Source of the DNA: Falsihalocynthiibacter sp042445055
Lineage (GTDB): Bacteria; Pseudomonadota; Alphaproteobacteria; Rhodobacterales; Rhodobacteraceae
Reading direction: 5' to 3'
Assembly (NCBI RefSeq): GCF_042445055.1
Contig: NZ_CP170339.1
Location: forward strand, 2,852,001 to 2,916,000
DNA length: 64,000 bases
The notes below the pieces were generated by a model that was not told where the DNA came from, searched no databases, and saw nothing but the letters and a program-made list of their open reading frames with translations. Shown here in pieces: positions 9,470-18,339 of this stretch (the stretch's first letter is position 1; every line of letters starts with the position of its first letter). The position numbers were made by a program, and so were the translations under genes.

Positions 9470-9649
9470 CTATTTGTCGGCGGGGCCACCCTTGAGGATG
9501 AGTTTCTTGTCGCAGTAACCGCACTCGACAAAACCTGTATCTTCAGGAATCAAGAGCCAAACGCGAGGATGCCCCAGTGATCCTTCGCCGCCATCACACG
9601 CCACGCGGCTTTGCTCTACGATCACGGTTTCGGGTGCTTGTGTTGTCAT
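9470..9649 (-). CDS. CHCC zinc-finger protein (NDUFS6-like)
   Basis: A 59-residue protein of the zf-CHCC family. The metal-binding set is visible: Cys in VACDGG, His in LGHPRVWL, and a Cys pair in ECGYCDKKL. The family includes the mitochondrial complex I accessory subunit NDUFS6 and its alphaproteobacterial homologues, so a role in complex I is likely but is not shown by context here. The ATG at 9649 is preferred because the conserved domain starts soon after it; upstream extension to 9751 is poorly supported. Confidence 0.8.
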   Translation of the reverse strand: MTTQAPETVIVEQSRVACDGGEGSLGHPRVWLLIPEDTGFVECGYCDKKLILKGGPADK

Positions 9650-9756
9650 GTTGGCTCCGTTTAGCTTGTCGAAGGCACTCTTCGGGCTTAAGTCTGGTGC
9701 ATGATAGCGATCAGGGCCGCAGGAGCAAGATCGAAAACCGAAACGGGACACTTGAA

Positions 9757-10695
9757 ATGGTTGAAAACGCGCTTGAAATAACGGCCCTCAAAAAGACTTA
9801 CGCCGGACAGGGCAATCAACCGGACAAAGAAGCCCTGAAGGGTGTTGATCTGGCGATTCCCAAAGGAAGTATTTTCGGACTGCTCGGGCCAAACGGCGCG
9901 GGGAAATCGACGCTTATCAACATTCTGGCGGGGCTTGTCCTTAAGACCTCGGGGAGAGTGAACATCTGGGGGTTTGACCAAGACATCAATCCGCGCCAGT
10001 CGCGCGCTGCGATCGGCGTCATGCCGCAGGAACTGAACGTAGACCCGTTCTTTTCGCCGCGAGAGGCCCTAGAGGTACAAGCGGGGCTTTATGGCGTCCC
10101 CTCGTCCCGAAGAACCAGTGACGAGATTCTCGAAATGATTGGCCTCTCGGACAAAGCGGATGCCTATGCACGCACGCTATCGGGCGGGATGCGGCGGCGG
10201 CTTTTGCTCGGCAAGGCGCTCGTGCATCACCCGAATATCCTCGTTCTTGACGAGCCAACCGCAGGCGTCGATATCGAAATTCGTCAGATGCTGTGGGACA
10301 ATGTGCGCAAGCTCAACGCTCAAGGGATGACCATTATTCTGACGACGCACTACCTCGAAGAAGCCGAGGAAATGTGCGACGAAATCGGCATCATCAACCA
10401 CGGCGAACTGATCGTTCGCGAGCAAACCAAAACATTGGTGGGCCGCATGGATCAGAAAACACTCGTGATCACCCCAGAGAGCCCCGTCGCCGAATTCGAT
10501 ACCCCTGCCGATACAAGTTGGACTGTCCGCAAAGACGGGACACTCGCCATCACTTATCCAAGCTCCAAGATAACGGCGAACACGATCCTCGACTCGCTTC
10601 GCAATGCGGGAATCATCATACGCGATGTGCGCAGTGAGGAAGCAGACCTACAAGACGCATTCCTCGCCCTCACCACACATAAGAAATCCGCCTAG
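9757..10695 (+). CDS. ABC transporter ATP-binding protein
   Basis: A 312-residue ABC ATPase of the multidrug/CcmA-like type. Walker A is GPNGAGKST at about 44-52, the signature is LSGGMRRRL, and Walker B is ILVLDEPTAGVD. The H-loop is LTTHYLEEAEEM. The C-terminal 80 residues form the regulatory extension common in ABC-2 exporters. The ATG at 9757 is chosen since the conserved domain begins near it; longer frames upstream run through the divergent promoter. No permease gene is adjacent: the next gene is on the opposite strand and overlaps its stop by 4 bases, so its membrane partner must be elsewhere. Confidence 0.9.
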   Translation: MVENALEITALKKTYAGQGNQPDKEALKGVDLAIPKGSIFGLLGPNGAGKSTLINILAGLVLKTSGRVNIWGFDQDINPRQSRAAIGVMPQELNVDPFFSPREALEVQAGLYGVPSSRRTSDEILEMIGLSDKADAYARTLSGGMRRRLLLGKALVHHPNILVLDEPTAGVDIEIRQMLWDNVRKLNAQGMTIILTTHYLEEAEEMCDEIGIINHGELIVREQTKTLVGRMDQKTLVITPESPVAEFDTPADTSWTVRKDGTLAITYPSSKITANTILDSLRNAGIIIRDVRSEEADLQDAFLALTTHKKSA

Positions 10696-11072
10696 GCAGG
10701 ATTGAGCATTCGGCCAAGCGGACGCCCAGCAAGGATGTGAACGTGCATATGCGGCACTTCCTGAACTGCGGCCTCGCCCGAATTCGCAATAAGTCGATAG
10801 CCCCCGCCACCTTCACCAGGCTGAACACCCAGCATCGCGCAAATCTTGCCAACTGTGCGGTTGAAATCCAAGATTTCCGCATCACTGGCGGCAAGAGCGA
10901 AGTGGTCAAAACAGACATACTCTCCGCGCGGGATCACCAACACATGCTCTGGCGCTTGAGGCGTGATGTCACGAAAGGCCAAAGTGTGTTCTGTCTCAAG
11001 CACCGTAGAATTCGGAATCTCTCCACGTAGAATCTTCGCAAAAATGTTCTCGGAGTCGTATTCGTAGGCCAT
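10692..11072 (-). CDS. HIT family nucleotide hydrolase
   Basis: A 126-residue histidine-triad protein of the HINT/PKCI type. The catalytic triad HMHVHILAG is near the C-terminus. The N-terminal strand contains the usual I-F-A-K-I-L-R-G-E-I-P sequence, and the middle contains the ITPQAPEHVLVIPR strand. HINT enzymes hydrolyse purine nucleoside phosphoramidates and acyl-adenylates. It lies convergent to the ABC ATPase gene with a 4-base overlap. Confidence 0.93.
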   Translation of the reverse strand: MAYEYDSENIFAKILRGEIPNSTVLETEHTLAFRDITPQAPEHVLVIPRGEYVCFDHFALAASDAEILDFNRTVGKICAMLGVQPGEGGGGYRLIANSGEAAVQEVPHMHVHILAGRPLGRMLNPA

Positions 11073-11096
11073 CGGATTTTCCTTTTGCGGCTATTC

Positions 11097-12674
11097 TCAG
11101 TCTGAGAAAAGGTGTTGAATGGATGTCAGTTCTTGAGCCTTTTCGACCGAAATATCAAGAAATTCTGCAAGCGGCCCAGCGTTCTCGGAGGGGGAATTCC
11201 TCTCGCGAATTCGATAGTGATGGGTAAAGTTCGCGTCACGCATTGCGTCTTTCTCATGGGTCATGTCATTGCGCACCGTCGTCAACAACATATCATTTCC
11301 CTCTAGTGTTGCGTGCTCCCCCGCCAGCCCGACGCGCTTAGCATGTCCAAGCAAATATTCGTCCGAGAAATCACATTCGATCTCAAGTAGTTTCATTCTA
11401 TTTCTGCCCGATGCAAAATCCTGCATCAAACTTAGGTTATTGTTATCAAGACAAATAACCATCCTGTCGGAGTCATAATAATCAAACAGCATTCCGATCA
11501 ATGCACGCCGATGCCGCTGCCGTTTTGAAAGGCCAACCTGAATACCGCCAAGGTCTGGAAGTGCTGTCGCCTCCTCGTTAAAGAGGTATTCAATCGTTGG
11601 GAAATCAGCTTGGCCACGCAACCCTTCCAAAAGGCGCTTCGCCACGTGCCATTTCTTACAAACCACAACAAGGAGTTCGCGCTCACTCCCCAAACTGCTC
11701 TCGGCCTCCCAAAAACGAGTTCCGAACCGTCGTCCAATGCGTCCGCGGCCCGTCAGGAAATGAAATAGATTCCGCCCTTCGTTGGATACTTCGAACGTCG
11801 CATCCTCACTCGCATATAGCGCGCCCAAACGACGTTTTAGCTCAATAGCCTCGGGGCTAATTTTACGCGCAAAGAGGAAGTCTTGCCGAAGCAAGAGATC
11901 ATAGTGATCGTTATAGAATGTCACCGGCATCCCATAATCCGAAAACATCAGAAACGTCAGCGTGCGGGCCTTGATCTCGTCGCGAGGAACAAGGTGGCGC
12001 ACCAACGTTTGGAAGAAGGTTTCGTCGGGAATCCAAGTTGTTCGAAAGAAGCGCATCACATCCTTGCGCTCTTTGGTGAACTGCAAAATCCATTCAATCG
12101 TTCGCCGCCGCAGACACCACCACTGGCTTCCGATCTGTACCTGAATATCTGCTGGTATCTCGCGTTCTAACCCAAGATATTTTTGAAGCTCGAAACTCCT
12201 GTAGAAAAGCCATTTGTTCGTGCGCTCATTAAAGAAGTGCCTATATGTCAGACGCTCTTCTTTCATGCCGGTTTTGATCCAGTCACTTTGAAAAAAGTCA
12301 AAACTTTCGATGTAATCCACGTCATGGGCATCGAGAAACTCATGCGCATATGCCGCCGACTTAACGGGCATGCAATCCCCCGAGAGCATGTAGAAATGCG
12401 TAGCACGAGGGAAGGCTTTCTCGGCGGCATCAACGGCGTAAAGCGTGGCCTGTACCAAGCTCCACGCCCCCCAACCACATCGAATCCGCTTTGATGCAAA
12501 AACAACGTTCGGATTATCCGCGAGAGCCTCTTTGATCTGGATGAAGTCTTCGATTTTGGCAGAGGCGTCGAAATGAATCGCCATGCAATCTCCGGCCAGC
12601 GTAAGCCGTTCAGCCTGTGCAATGACGGCATCCGGATCTTTGTGACACAGTAGAATGAACGCAATTTTCGCCAT
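11097..12674 (-). CDS. GT14-type glycosyltransferase with DUF5928 C-terminal region
   Basis: A 525-residue protein. Residues 1 to about 260 match the core-2/I-branching (GT14) family: AFILLCHKDPDAV at the N-terminus, an HFDAS strand, YMLSGDCMPV, GSQWWCL and PDETFFQT, all typical of beta-1,6-N-acetylglucosaminyltransferase or xylosyltransferase-like enzymes. The C-terminal half (about 270-525) corresponds to DUF5928, which has no known function. There is no signal peptide or membrane segment, so it probably acts in the cytoplasm or at the inner membrane face. It faces a sulfotransferase gene across an AT-rich 149-base gap. Donor and acceptor are unknown. Confidence 0.82.
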   Translation of the reverse strand: MAKIAFILLCHKDPDAVIAQAERLTLAGDCMAIHFDASAKIEDFIQIKEALADNPNVVFASKRIRCGWGAWSLVQATLYAVDAAEKAFPRATHFYMLSGDCMPVKSAAYAHEFLDAHDVDYIESFDFFQSDWIKTGMKEERLTYRHFFNERTNKWLFYRSFELQKYLGLEREIPADIQVQIGSQWWCLRRRTIEWILQFTKERKDVMRFFRTTWIPDETFFQTLVRHLVPRDEIKARTLTFLMFSDYGMPVTFYNDHYDLLLRQDFLFARKISPEAIELKRRLGALYASEDATFEVSNEGRNLFHFLTGRGRIGRRFGTRFWEAESSLGSERELLVVVCKKWHVAKRLLEGLRGQADFPTIEYLFNEEATALPDLGGIQVGLSKRQRHRRALIGMLFDYYDSDRMVICLDNNNLSLMQDFASGRNRMKLLEIECDFSDEYLLGHAKRVGLAGEHATLEGNDMLLTTVRNDMTHEKDAMRDANFTHHYRIRERNSPSENAGPLAEFLDISVEKAQELTSIQHLFSD

Positions 12675-12823
12675 AAAAGAACCAAAACCGTTTTATTTCG
12701 AGACTGTCCACCTAAATACCCTTAAAGGACGTTGATAAAACAGCATTTCTTTGCTTTTTTAAACAAATATTGTTGTGCGCCGAATTATTCATTGGTTGCA
12801 GTTTTTTCGGAGGCGAACAGAAT
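12675..12823. promoter_or_regulatory. AT-rich divergent promoter region
   Basis: A 149-base gap between the GT14 and sulfotransferase genes that is clearly richer in A and T than its surroundings (for example a stretch around 12750-12770). It must contain promoters for both divergent genes. I cannot pick a convincing -35/-10 pair or an operator by eye. Confidence 0.4.
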
Positions 12824-13642
12824 ATGGGCTTTCCTGGCACTTGGATGACTGAAAGCGAAAGCGTGATTTATCGCGTTGTTCCCAAATGCGCATGCTCGAC
12901 CATCGGTCAGATCATGTATTATTCCGACCACGGCTCGTTTTTTAACGGCGACATCCATGACTCGACCACGGGACTTCATAAATGGGCCCAAGAAGAAAGC
13001 CAGCCGCACATACAGGATCGTGCCCTAAGCGGAGAGACCTTTGCATTCACCTGCGTGCGCAACCCATATACGCGCATCCTTAGTTCATTCTTTGACAAAA
13101 TCTGTGGGATTCAACGCAACGGCAAACGATACCGTGGGAATCTTGTGCCCCTGTTGATGCAAAAATATGGAATCGAGGTCGGCGATCCCGAAAACGGATT
13201 CGAGTTTGACCAGATAAAGAGTTTTCGGCGTTTCCTGCTCTTTGCGCGTGACAGCATCAAGTGGCGGCGGCCGATGGAGCCGGATATTCACTGGTCCGCG
13301 ATGGCGGGGCATGTTTCGACCTTCATTCAAAATGGCGGGCGCTTTAACAGAATTATTTTCACTGAGCGGTTCAATGACGGCATGCAACAAGTCTTGGACG
13401 CAATTGAAACGCCACATCACGTAGACCTCTCGTCTATTCCGCGCTTTAACGAGAGCGAGGGGCATGGACCCAAGCGCCAGCATCCCGTAGAGGATTACTT
13501 CGATGACCTCTCGATGCATCTGATCTACGAAATCTACAAACGGGATTTTCGACTGTTTCATTACGACTTTGAGAATCCGGCGAATAAGATGCCGTTGCGC
13601 GAGATTGACCTTGATGAAGTGCACGCAAAACTAGGACAATAA
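12824..13642 (+). CDS. Sulfotransferase family protein
   Basis: A 272-residue enzyme of the Sulfotransfer_2 type (HNK-1 or chondroitin sulfotransferase-like), which moves sulfate from PAPS to a sugar. The 5'-phosphosulfate-binding loop is seen in VPKCACSTIG at about 19-28. The 3'-phosphate-binding motif is CVRNPYTRILSSFF. No signal peptide is visible. The ATG at 12824 follows GGAGG with a 9-10-base spacing, so it is preferred over a longer frame with a TTG start. The stop abuts the next gene's ATG. Facing a glycosyltransferase, it probably sulfates a glycan; this is inference. Confidence 0.85.
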   Translation: MGFPGTWMTESESVIYRVVPKCACSTIGQIMYYSDHGSFFNGDIHDSTTGLHKWAQEESQPHIQDRALSGETFAFTCVRNPYTRILSSFFDKICGIQRNGKRYRGNLVPLLMQKYGIEVGDPENGFEFDQIKSFRRFLLFARDSIKWRRPMEPDIHWSAMAGHVSTFIQNGGRFNRIIFTERFNDGMQQVLDAIETPHHVDLSSIPRFNESEGHGPKRQHPVEDYFDDLSMHLIYEIYKRDFRLFHYDFENPANKMPLREIDLDEVHAKLGQ

Positions 13643-14623
13643 ATGACACTCCCGACCCTTGCCGATATTGATGCCGCAGCAGATACGCTGCGCGGCCAAA
13701 TCATTCGCACGCCCTCTGTCCGCCTCAGCCATGATCGCATCGCAGTGTTGCCGGAGGGGTCCGACGTCACGATGAAGCTGGAACTGTTTCAAGAGACAGG
13801 AACATTCAAGGCGCGCGGTGTTCTGTTGGCGATTGCGGCAATGGACGATGCCGCGCGCGCGGCAGGCGTTGTCGCGGTTAGCGGAGGAAATCATGCGCTT
13901 GCGGTTGCTTGGGGTGCCAAAAAGTCCGGTATCTCGGCGCGTGTCATCATGCCCAAAGCCACCGATCCCGCGCGCATTAACGGATGCCGCGCGCTAGGCG
14001 CAGAGGTCGAGCTTTGCGACGATATTGCCTCCGCGTTTGAGCGAATGGATGTACTCGCCCAAGAGGGCGCAACGCCCCTTCACCCCTTTGAAAGCCCATT
14101 CATGACACTCGGCGCAGCCACGGTTGGGCGCGAAATCCTCGCCGACACGCCAGACCTTGAGGCGATTGTCGTTCCCGTCGGTGGTGGTGGCCTCATTAGT
14201 GGCATCGCGCGGGCGGTGAAGCTCCAGAATCCCGAGATTAGCGTTTATGGCGTAGAGCCCTTTGGCGCGAACAGCATGACCAAATCACTTGTAGCGGGCT
14301 CCCCGCAACGTATTGAGCGCGTTGCAACAATCGCCGACAGCCTCGGATCACCGCTCGCGATGCCCTACTCGTTCAAACTCGCGCAAATGCACGTAGACGA
14401 GATGGTTGAGATTAGCGACGATGAAATGCGATCCGCCATGCAACGGCTGTTTGATGGGCTGAAAATCGCCGCCGAACCCGCATGTGCGGCATCAACGGCG
14501 GCAATAATGGGGCCGCTTCAATCGCGACTTACGGGCAAGAAAATCGGCATCATAGCGTGTGGCTCCAACATTGGAACGGCGCGTTTTCATGAAATACTAT
14601 CGGACGGCGCAAGCGCACCCTAA
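13643..14623 (+). CDS. Threonine/serine dehydratase (PLP fold type II)
   Basis: A 326-residue PLP enzyme of the threonine dehydratase/serine racemase group. The PLP lysine is in TFKARG, the substrate-binding loop is SGGNHALA, and the phosphate-binding glycine loop is GGGGLISG. There is no C-terminal ACT domain, so it is of the catabolic rather than IlvA type. It may deaminate threonine or serine, or racemise serine; sequence does not separate these. Its ATG directly follows the sulfotransferase stop, so the genes are co-transcribed, though a metabolic link is not obvious. Confidence 0.88.
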   Translation: MTLPTLADIDAAADTLRGQIIRTPSVRLSHDRIAVLPEGSDVTMKLELFQETGTFKARGVLLAIAAMDDAARAAGVVAVSGGNHALAVAWGAKKSGISARVIMPKATDPARINGCRALGAEVELCDDIASAFERMDVLAQEGATPLHPFESPFMTLGAATVGREILADTPDLEAIVVPVGGGGLISGIARAVKLQNPEISVYGVEPFGANSMTKSLVAGSPQRIERVATIADSLGSPLAMPYSFKLAQMHVDEMVEISDDEMRSAMQRLFDGLKIAAEPACAASTAAIMGPLQSRLTGKKIGIIACGSNIGTARFHEILSDGASAP

Positions 14624-14661
14624 CCTCGTCGTGGTGCGTTGAAGCGCCGCCTACGATGCGC

Positions 14662-15636
14662 CTAGATTGATCCGCCCAACTCATCTTCGATATGGATTCT
14701 AATGATCTCTTCGAAATCCTTGTCTGCCGCGAACCCAAGCGAAATTGCCCGCTCGGGCGCGAAGGAGCGTGGCCAGCCATCAACTATTTTCATAATATCG
14801 GCGTCCGGTTCCTCACGGATAAGACGTACGGCGCCTGCCCCTGCAACGCGTCCGAGCGCATCGATCTGCTCTCGAACGGTCGCGGCGAGTCCGGGCATCG
14901 ACATTGACCGGCGCGCGCCAAGCACCGAAGTATCCAGTTCTGCCGCATGAGTCAGAAATCCGACCGCCGCCCGAGGGCTCGCGTGCCAATGCATAACGTC
15001 CTTGGAAACGGGCAGAACTGCCTTCTGCCCCACCAACGGTTCCCGCAGGATATTCGAGAAAAACCCAGACGCCGCGAGGTTCGGTTTCCCCGGACGTATA
15101 CATACCGTCGGAAGGCGAATACCGATCCCGTCAACAAACCCTTTGCGTGAATAATCATTCAACAGCAACTCGCCGATGGCCTTTTGCGTGCCATAACTCG
15201 TGAGCGGCGTAGAGTGGAAATCATCGGGAATCGCCTCTGGAAACGGTGCACCAAAGACGGCAATAGACGAAGTGAAAACAAGGCGTGGAACGTAGTTATC
15301 TACGGCGCGAATAGCCTCAAGCAAGGCCAAGAACGCAGCCATATTGATTGCGTAGCCTTTGTCGAAGTTCACCTCAGCCTCGCCCGAGACAATAGCGGCG
15401 AGGTGAAAGATCACGTCGGGCTTGCTTGCAACTAAATCTGTCGCGGTCGTAGGCGCGGTAATATCAACCTCAAGCGTTGTGACCGTCCCTGAAAAATTTT
15501 CTGGCGCATTGGGAGCAACGACATCCGCAAGCGTCATATGCGTGATTTCACGCCCCGACAGCTCTCCTCTGTGTACCAGTTCGCGCATGAGCTTTTGCCC
15601 GACCATACCGGCGGCACCAATGATAAGAACGTGCAT
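14662..15636 (-). CDS. denD: D-erythronate dehydrogenase (NAD-dependent epimerase family)
   Basis: A 324-residue extended SDR. The NAD-binding glycine motif is IGAAGMVGQKL at the N-terminus, and the catalytic motif is YGTQK within TSYGTQKAIGELLL. The overall sequence follows DenD, which oxidises D-erythronate C2 in tetronate catabolism. Other tetronate genes (kinase, isomerase) are not in the window, so the exact substrate is inferred. It is followed on the same strand, upstream, by adenosine kinase and nth genes. Confidence 0.82.
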   Translation of the reverse strand: MHVLIIGAAGMVGQKLMRELVHRGELSGREITHMTLADVVAPNAPENFSGTVTTLEVDITAPTTATDLVASKPDVIFHLAAIVSGEAEVNFDKGYAINMAAFLALLEAIRAVDNYVPRLVFTSSIAVFGAPFPEAIPDDFHSTPLTSYGTQKAIGELLLNDYSRKGFVDGIGIRLPTVCIRPGKPNLAASGFFSNILREPLVGQKAVLPVSKDVMHWHASPRAAVGFLTHAAELDTSVLGARRSMSMPGLAATVREQIDALGRVAGAGAVRLIREEPDADIMKIVDGWPRSFAPERAISLGFAADKDFEEIIRIHIEDELGGSI

Positions 15637-15694
15637 TTTCCCTCCCGATTTTTCCGCAAGTGTAAGGAGATTAACCGAAAGGGAAAGAGGAAGA

Positions 15695-16687
15695 TTATCC
15701 GATCAATTCGGCCTTACGGAACAGGGCCTTGACGTCTTCGTTGGGGCGCGGTCCTACGTGGCGGATCACCTCTGCTGCGGCAACGCAACCCATTTTGCCC
15801 GCAACTTCAAGGCTTTGCCCCGTCGCTATTCCATAGAGGAAGCCCGCGGCGAACTGATCTCCGGCGCCCGTAGCATCCACAGGAACGATACGATTTACGG
15901 GCACGATTGCGCGCTGATTTTCCTGAATGATGATGACCTCGGCCCCAGAGCGCGTGCAGGCAATCAGGCCACAATCAAGCGCCGCATGGCCCAGCGCGAC
16001 CTCAAGATCATCCGTTTCATACAGGCCACACCATTCCTGTTCGTTGCCCAATACGAAATCCAGATCGCGAGCCAGCTGACGGAAATCATCGCGATGCCGA
16101 TCCACACAGAACGGATCAGAAAGCGCAACACCCGCTTTACCGCCCGTTGCCTGACAGGATTTAGCAGCAGCTTCGAACGCGGCTTTACCCTTGGGTTTGT
16201 CAAAGAGGTATCCCTCAAGGAACAGGATTTCCGCTTGGCTCGTGACTTCTTCTGAGACGTCTTCTGGCCCCAGTTCCGCCGAGATCCCGAGATAGGTATT
16301 CATCGAGCGCTCGCCATCGGGTGATACAAACACCATTGATCGCGACGTTGGCAGGTCACCGCCAGCAACAGGAGGGTTCACAAAATCTGTCCCCCCCGAA
16401 TTCATCCGATCCGCATAAAAACGGCCCAGCGCGTCATCATGAACCCGTCCGATGAATGCTGTTGAAAGCCCAAGTTCGCCAAGCCCCGCCAGCGTGTTGG
16501 CAACCGAGCCGCCCGGCGTTTGGACGCGCTCTTTCATGGCGCCATAGAGAACCTCAGCACGCTCACGTTCGACAAGCTGCATGATGCCTTTTTCTATGCC
16601 CATCATTTCGAGGAAGTTATCATCATCCTGAGAAATCACGTCCACAATCGCGTTACCGATGCCGACGGTCTGGTACTTCTTAGTCAT
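15695..16687 (-). CDS. Adenosine kinase-like PfkB sugar kinase
   Basis: A 330-residue PfkB-family kinase that resembles adenosine kinase. The N-terminal signature is VGIGNAIVDVIS, the glycine-rich region is GGSVANTLAGLGELG, and the second PfkB signature with the catalytic Asp is DATGAGDQFAAGFLYG. It probably phosphorylates adenosine or another nucleoside. The ATG at 16687 is preferred; it overlaps the end of nth by 8 bases in an ATGACTAA arrangement, which suggests coupled translation with nth. Confidence 0.88.
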   Translation of the reverse strand: MTKKYQTVGIGNAIVDVISQDDDNFLEMMGIEKGIMQLVERERAEVLYGAMKERVQTPGGSVANTLAGLGELGLSTAFIGRVHDDALGRFYADRMNSGGTDFVNPPVAGGDLPTSRSMVFVSPDGERSMNTYLGISAELGPEDVSEEVTSQAEILFLEGYLFDKPKGKAAFEAAAKSCQATGGKAGVALSDPFCVDRHRDDFRQLARDLDFVLGNEQEWCGLYETDDLEVALGHAALDCGLIACTRSGAEVIIIQENQRAIVPVNRIVPVDATGAGDQFAAGFLYGIATGQSLEVAGKMGCVAAAEVIRHVGPRPNEDVKALFRKAELIG

Positions 16688-17327
16688 AGTTCTTTTCCTC
16701 AAATTCACAGAGATCGCGTATCAAGCAGGTGCCGCACATAGGTTTGCGCGCCTTGCATGTATACCGTCCGTGCAAAATCATCCAGTGATGAGCGTGTCTT
16801 TGGAATTCGGCGGGGATATTATCTTCGACGGCGCGCTCAACGGCCACGACATCTTTGCCTGTAGCCACACCAGATCGGTTGCCAAAACGAAAGATATGCG
16901 TATCCACGGCCTGTGCGGGGATGTGCCACCACATGTTCAAAACGACGTTCGCAGTCTTGCGTCCCACCCCTGGCAAACTTTCGAGTGCTGCACGAGAAGA
17001 AGGCACCTCGCCGCCGTATTCATCCACAAGGATTTGGCTCATTTTCATGACGTTCTTGGCTTTCTGCCGAAACAGGCCAATCGTCTTGATATGCTCAGTC
17101 AGCCCTTCAAGCCCCAGATCCAACATCTTCTGAGGTGTATCAGCGACCTTGAACAGCTCTTTGGTTGCTTTATTTACGCCCACATCAGTGGCCTGCGCCG
17201 AAAGCGCGACCGCGACCACCAATGTATAGACATTCGTGTGGTCCAATTCGCCTTTGGGTTCGGGCTCTGCGGCCTGAAACCTCGAAAAAATCTCATGGAT
17301 CTTATGGTAATGCATCTGTTTTGCCAT
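16680..17327 (-). CDS. nth: Endonuclease III
   Basis: A 215-residue base-excision repair glycosylase/AP lyase for oxidised pyrimidines. The helix-hairpin-helix is LPGVGRKTANVVL with the catalytic Lys, and the catalytic Asp is in AVDTHIFR. The C-terminal 4Fe-4S loop has the C-x6-C-x2-C-x5-C pattern (starting at CKARKPMC). The ATG at 17327 gives the usual family length; an in-frame longer version to 17468 would invade the promoter of the divergent ada gene. Its stop overlaps the kinase start by 8 bases. Confidence 0.95.
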   Translation of the reverse strand: MAKQMHYHKIHEIFSRFQAAEPEPKGELDHTNVYTLVVAVALSAQATDVGVNKATKELFKVADTPQKMLDLGLEGLTEHIKTIGLFRQKAKNVMKMSQILVDEYGGEVPSSRAALESLPGVGRKTANVVLNMWWHIPAQAVDTHIFRFGNRSGVATGKDVVAVERAVEDNIPAEFQRHAHHWMILHGRYTCKARKPMCGTCLIRDLCEFEEKNYD

Positions 17328-17442
17328 GCTCGAAATATGCCCGTTTGCGCCCAATGCGGCAAGTCTGCAAAATCGGTGAAACCGCAAGAAATGGATCGAC
17401 CCATCGCGCGCCTGCTCTAAAATGGGCACAAAGGAGAACGGC

Positions 17443-18294
17443 ATGAGCGACCACAACCTCGAAAGCAAGTATCACTATGGTGTCGTCAAACGCGCTATCG
17501 AAGCCATCGACGCGGCGGGCGGCAAACCGCTCGCCCTAGAGGAATTGGCGGGCGCTGTGCATATGAGCCCCGCACATCTTCAACGGTTATTTTCAGGCTG
17601 GGTCGGCGTTTCCCCCAAGCGGTACCAGCAGTATCTAACACTTGGTCACGCCAAGAACCTTTTGGATAATCAGTTCACAACTCTGGCCGCCGCGCATGAA
17701 ACGGGCCTTTCGGGAAGTGGGCGTCTGCATGATCTATTCCTAAGATGGGAAGCAATGAGCCCCGGCGAATTCGCCCGCAAAGGCGCTGGACTAACGATCT
17801 ATACAGGTTGGTTCGATAGCCCCTTTGGCCCGTGCCTCGCAATGGGAACAGACAAGGGCATCTGCGGGATGGGGTTTGCGAGCGAAATGGGTGCCGACGA
17901 AACATACCGCGATCTCGCGCAGCGCTGGCCGCAGGCAACGTTTGTCGAAAACCCCGATATGATTGCGCACTGGGTTACGGCCGCCCTTGAACAGTCGGGC
18001 CAAGCCAAACTTCACCTTATTGGTGCTCCTTTTCAAATAAAAGTCTGGGAGGCCCTACTGAACATTCCTAGTGGCAATGTGACGACATATTCCGAGATCG
18101 CCAATCGCATCGGCCCCCCCCGCGCACATCGCGCAGTTGGAACCGCGGTGGGTCGCAATCCGGTAAGTTGGCTCATTCCGTGCCATCGTGCGCTTCGCAA
18201 ATCGGGTGGGCTTGGCGGATATCACTGGGGACTTCCGGTGAAGCGCGCCATGCTTGCCTACGAAACAGCGCGCGCCCATAAGGAAGCCTCGTAA
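17443..18294 (+). CDS. ada: AraC-type HTH fused to O6-methylguanine-DNA methyltransferase
   Basis: A 283-residue Ada-like protein. The N-terminus (about 15-110) is an AraC helix-turn-helix pair (AHLQRLFSGWVGVSPKRYQQY and the following helix). The C-terminus (about 190-283) is the methyltransferase with the acceptor Cys in IPCHR. The usual N-terminal Cys4 zinc domain of E. coli Ada, which takes methyl from phosphotriesters and switches on transcription, is absent. AAGGAG precedes the ATG at 17443. It is divergent from nth, so two DNA-repair genes share a promoter region. Confidence 0.92.
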   Translation: MSDHNLESKYHYGVVKRAIEAIDAAGGKPLALEELAGAVHMSPAHLQRLFSGWVGVSPKRYQQYLTLGHAKNLLDNQFTTLAAAHETGLSGSGRLHDLFLRWEAMSPGEFARKGAGLTIYTGWFDSPFGPCLAMGTDKGICGMGFASEMGADETYRDLAQRWPQATFVENPDMIAHWVTAALEQSGQAKLHLIGAPFQIKVWEALLNIPSGNVTTYSEIANRIGPPRAHRAVGTAVGRNPVSWLIPCHRALRKSGGLGGYHWGLPVKRAMLAYETARAHKEAS

Positions 18295-18339
18295 GAGAAA
18301 GGCGATATTTCGCGCACCTTTAGTGTAATGCCCTATCGC

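Noticed and set aside
15422..16255. 277-codon plus-strand open frame opposite denD and the adenosine kinase gene
   Set aside because: Spans the ends of two real genes on the other strand, shows no family pattern and lacks a plausible ribosome binding site.
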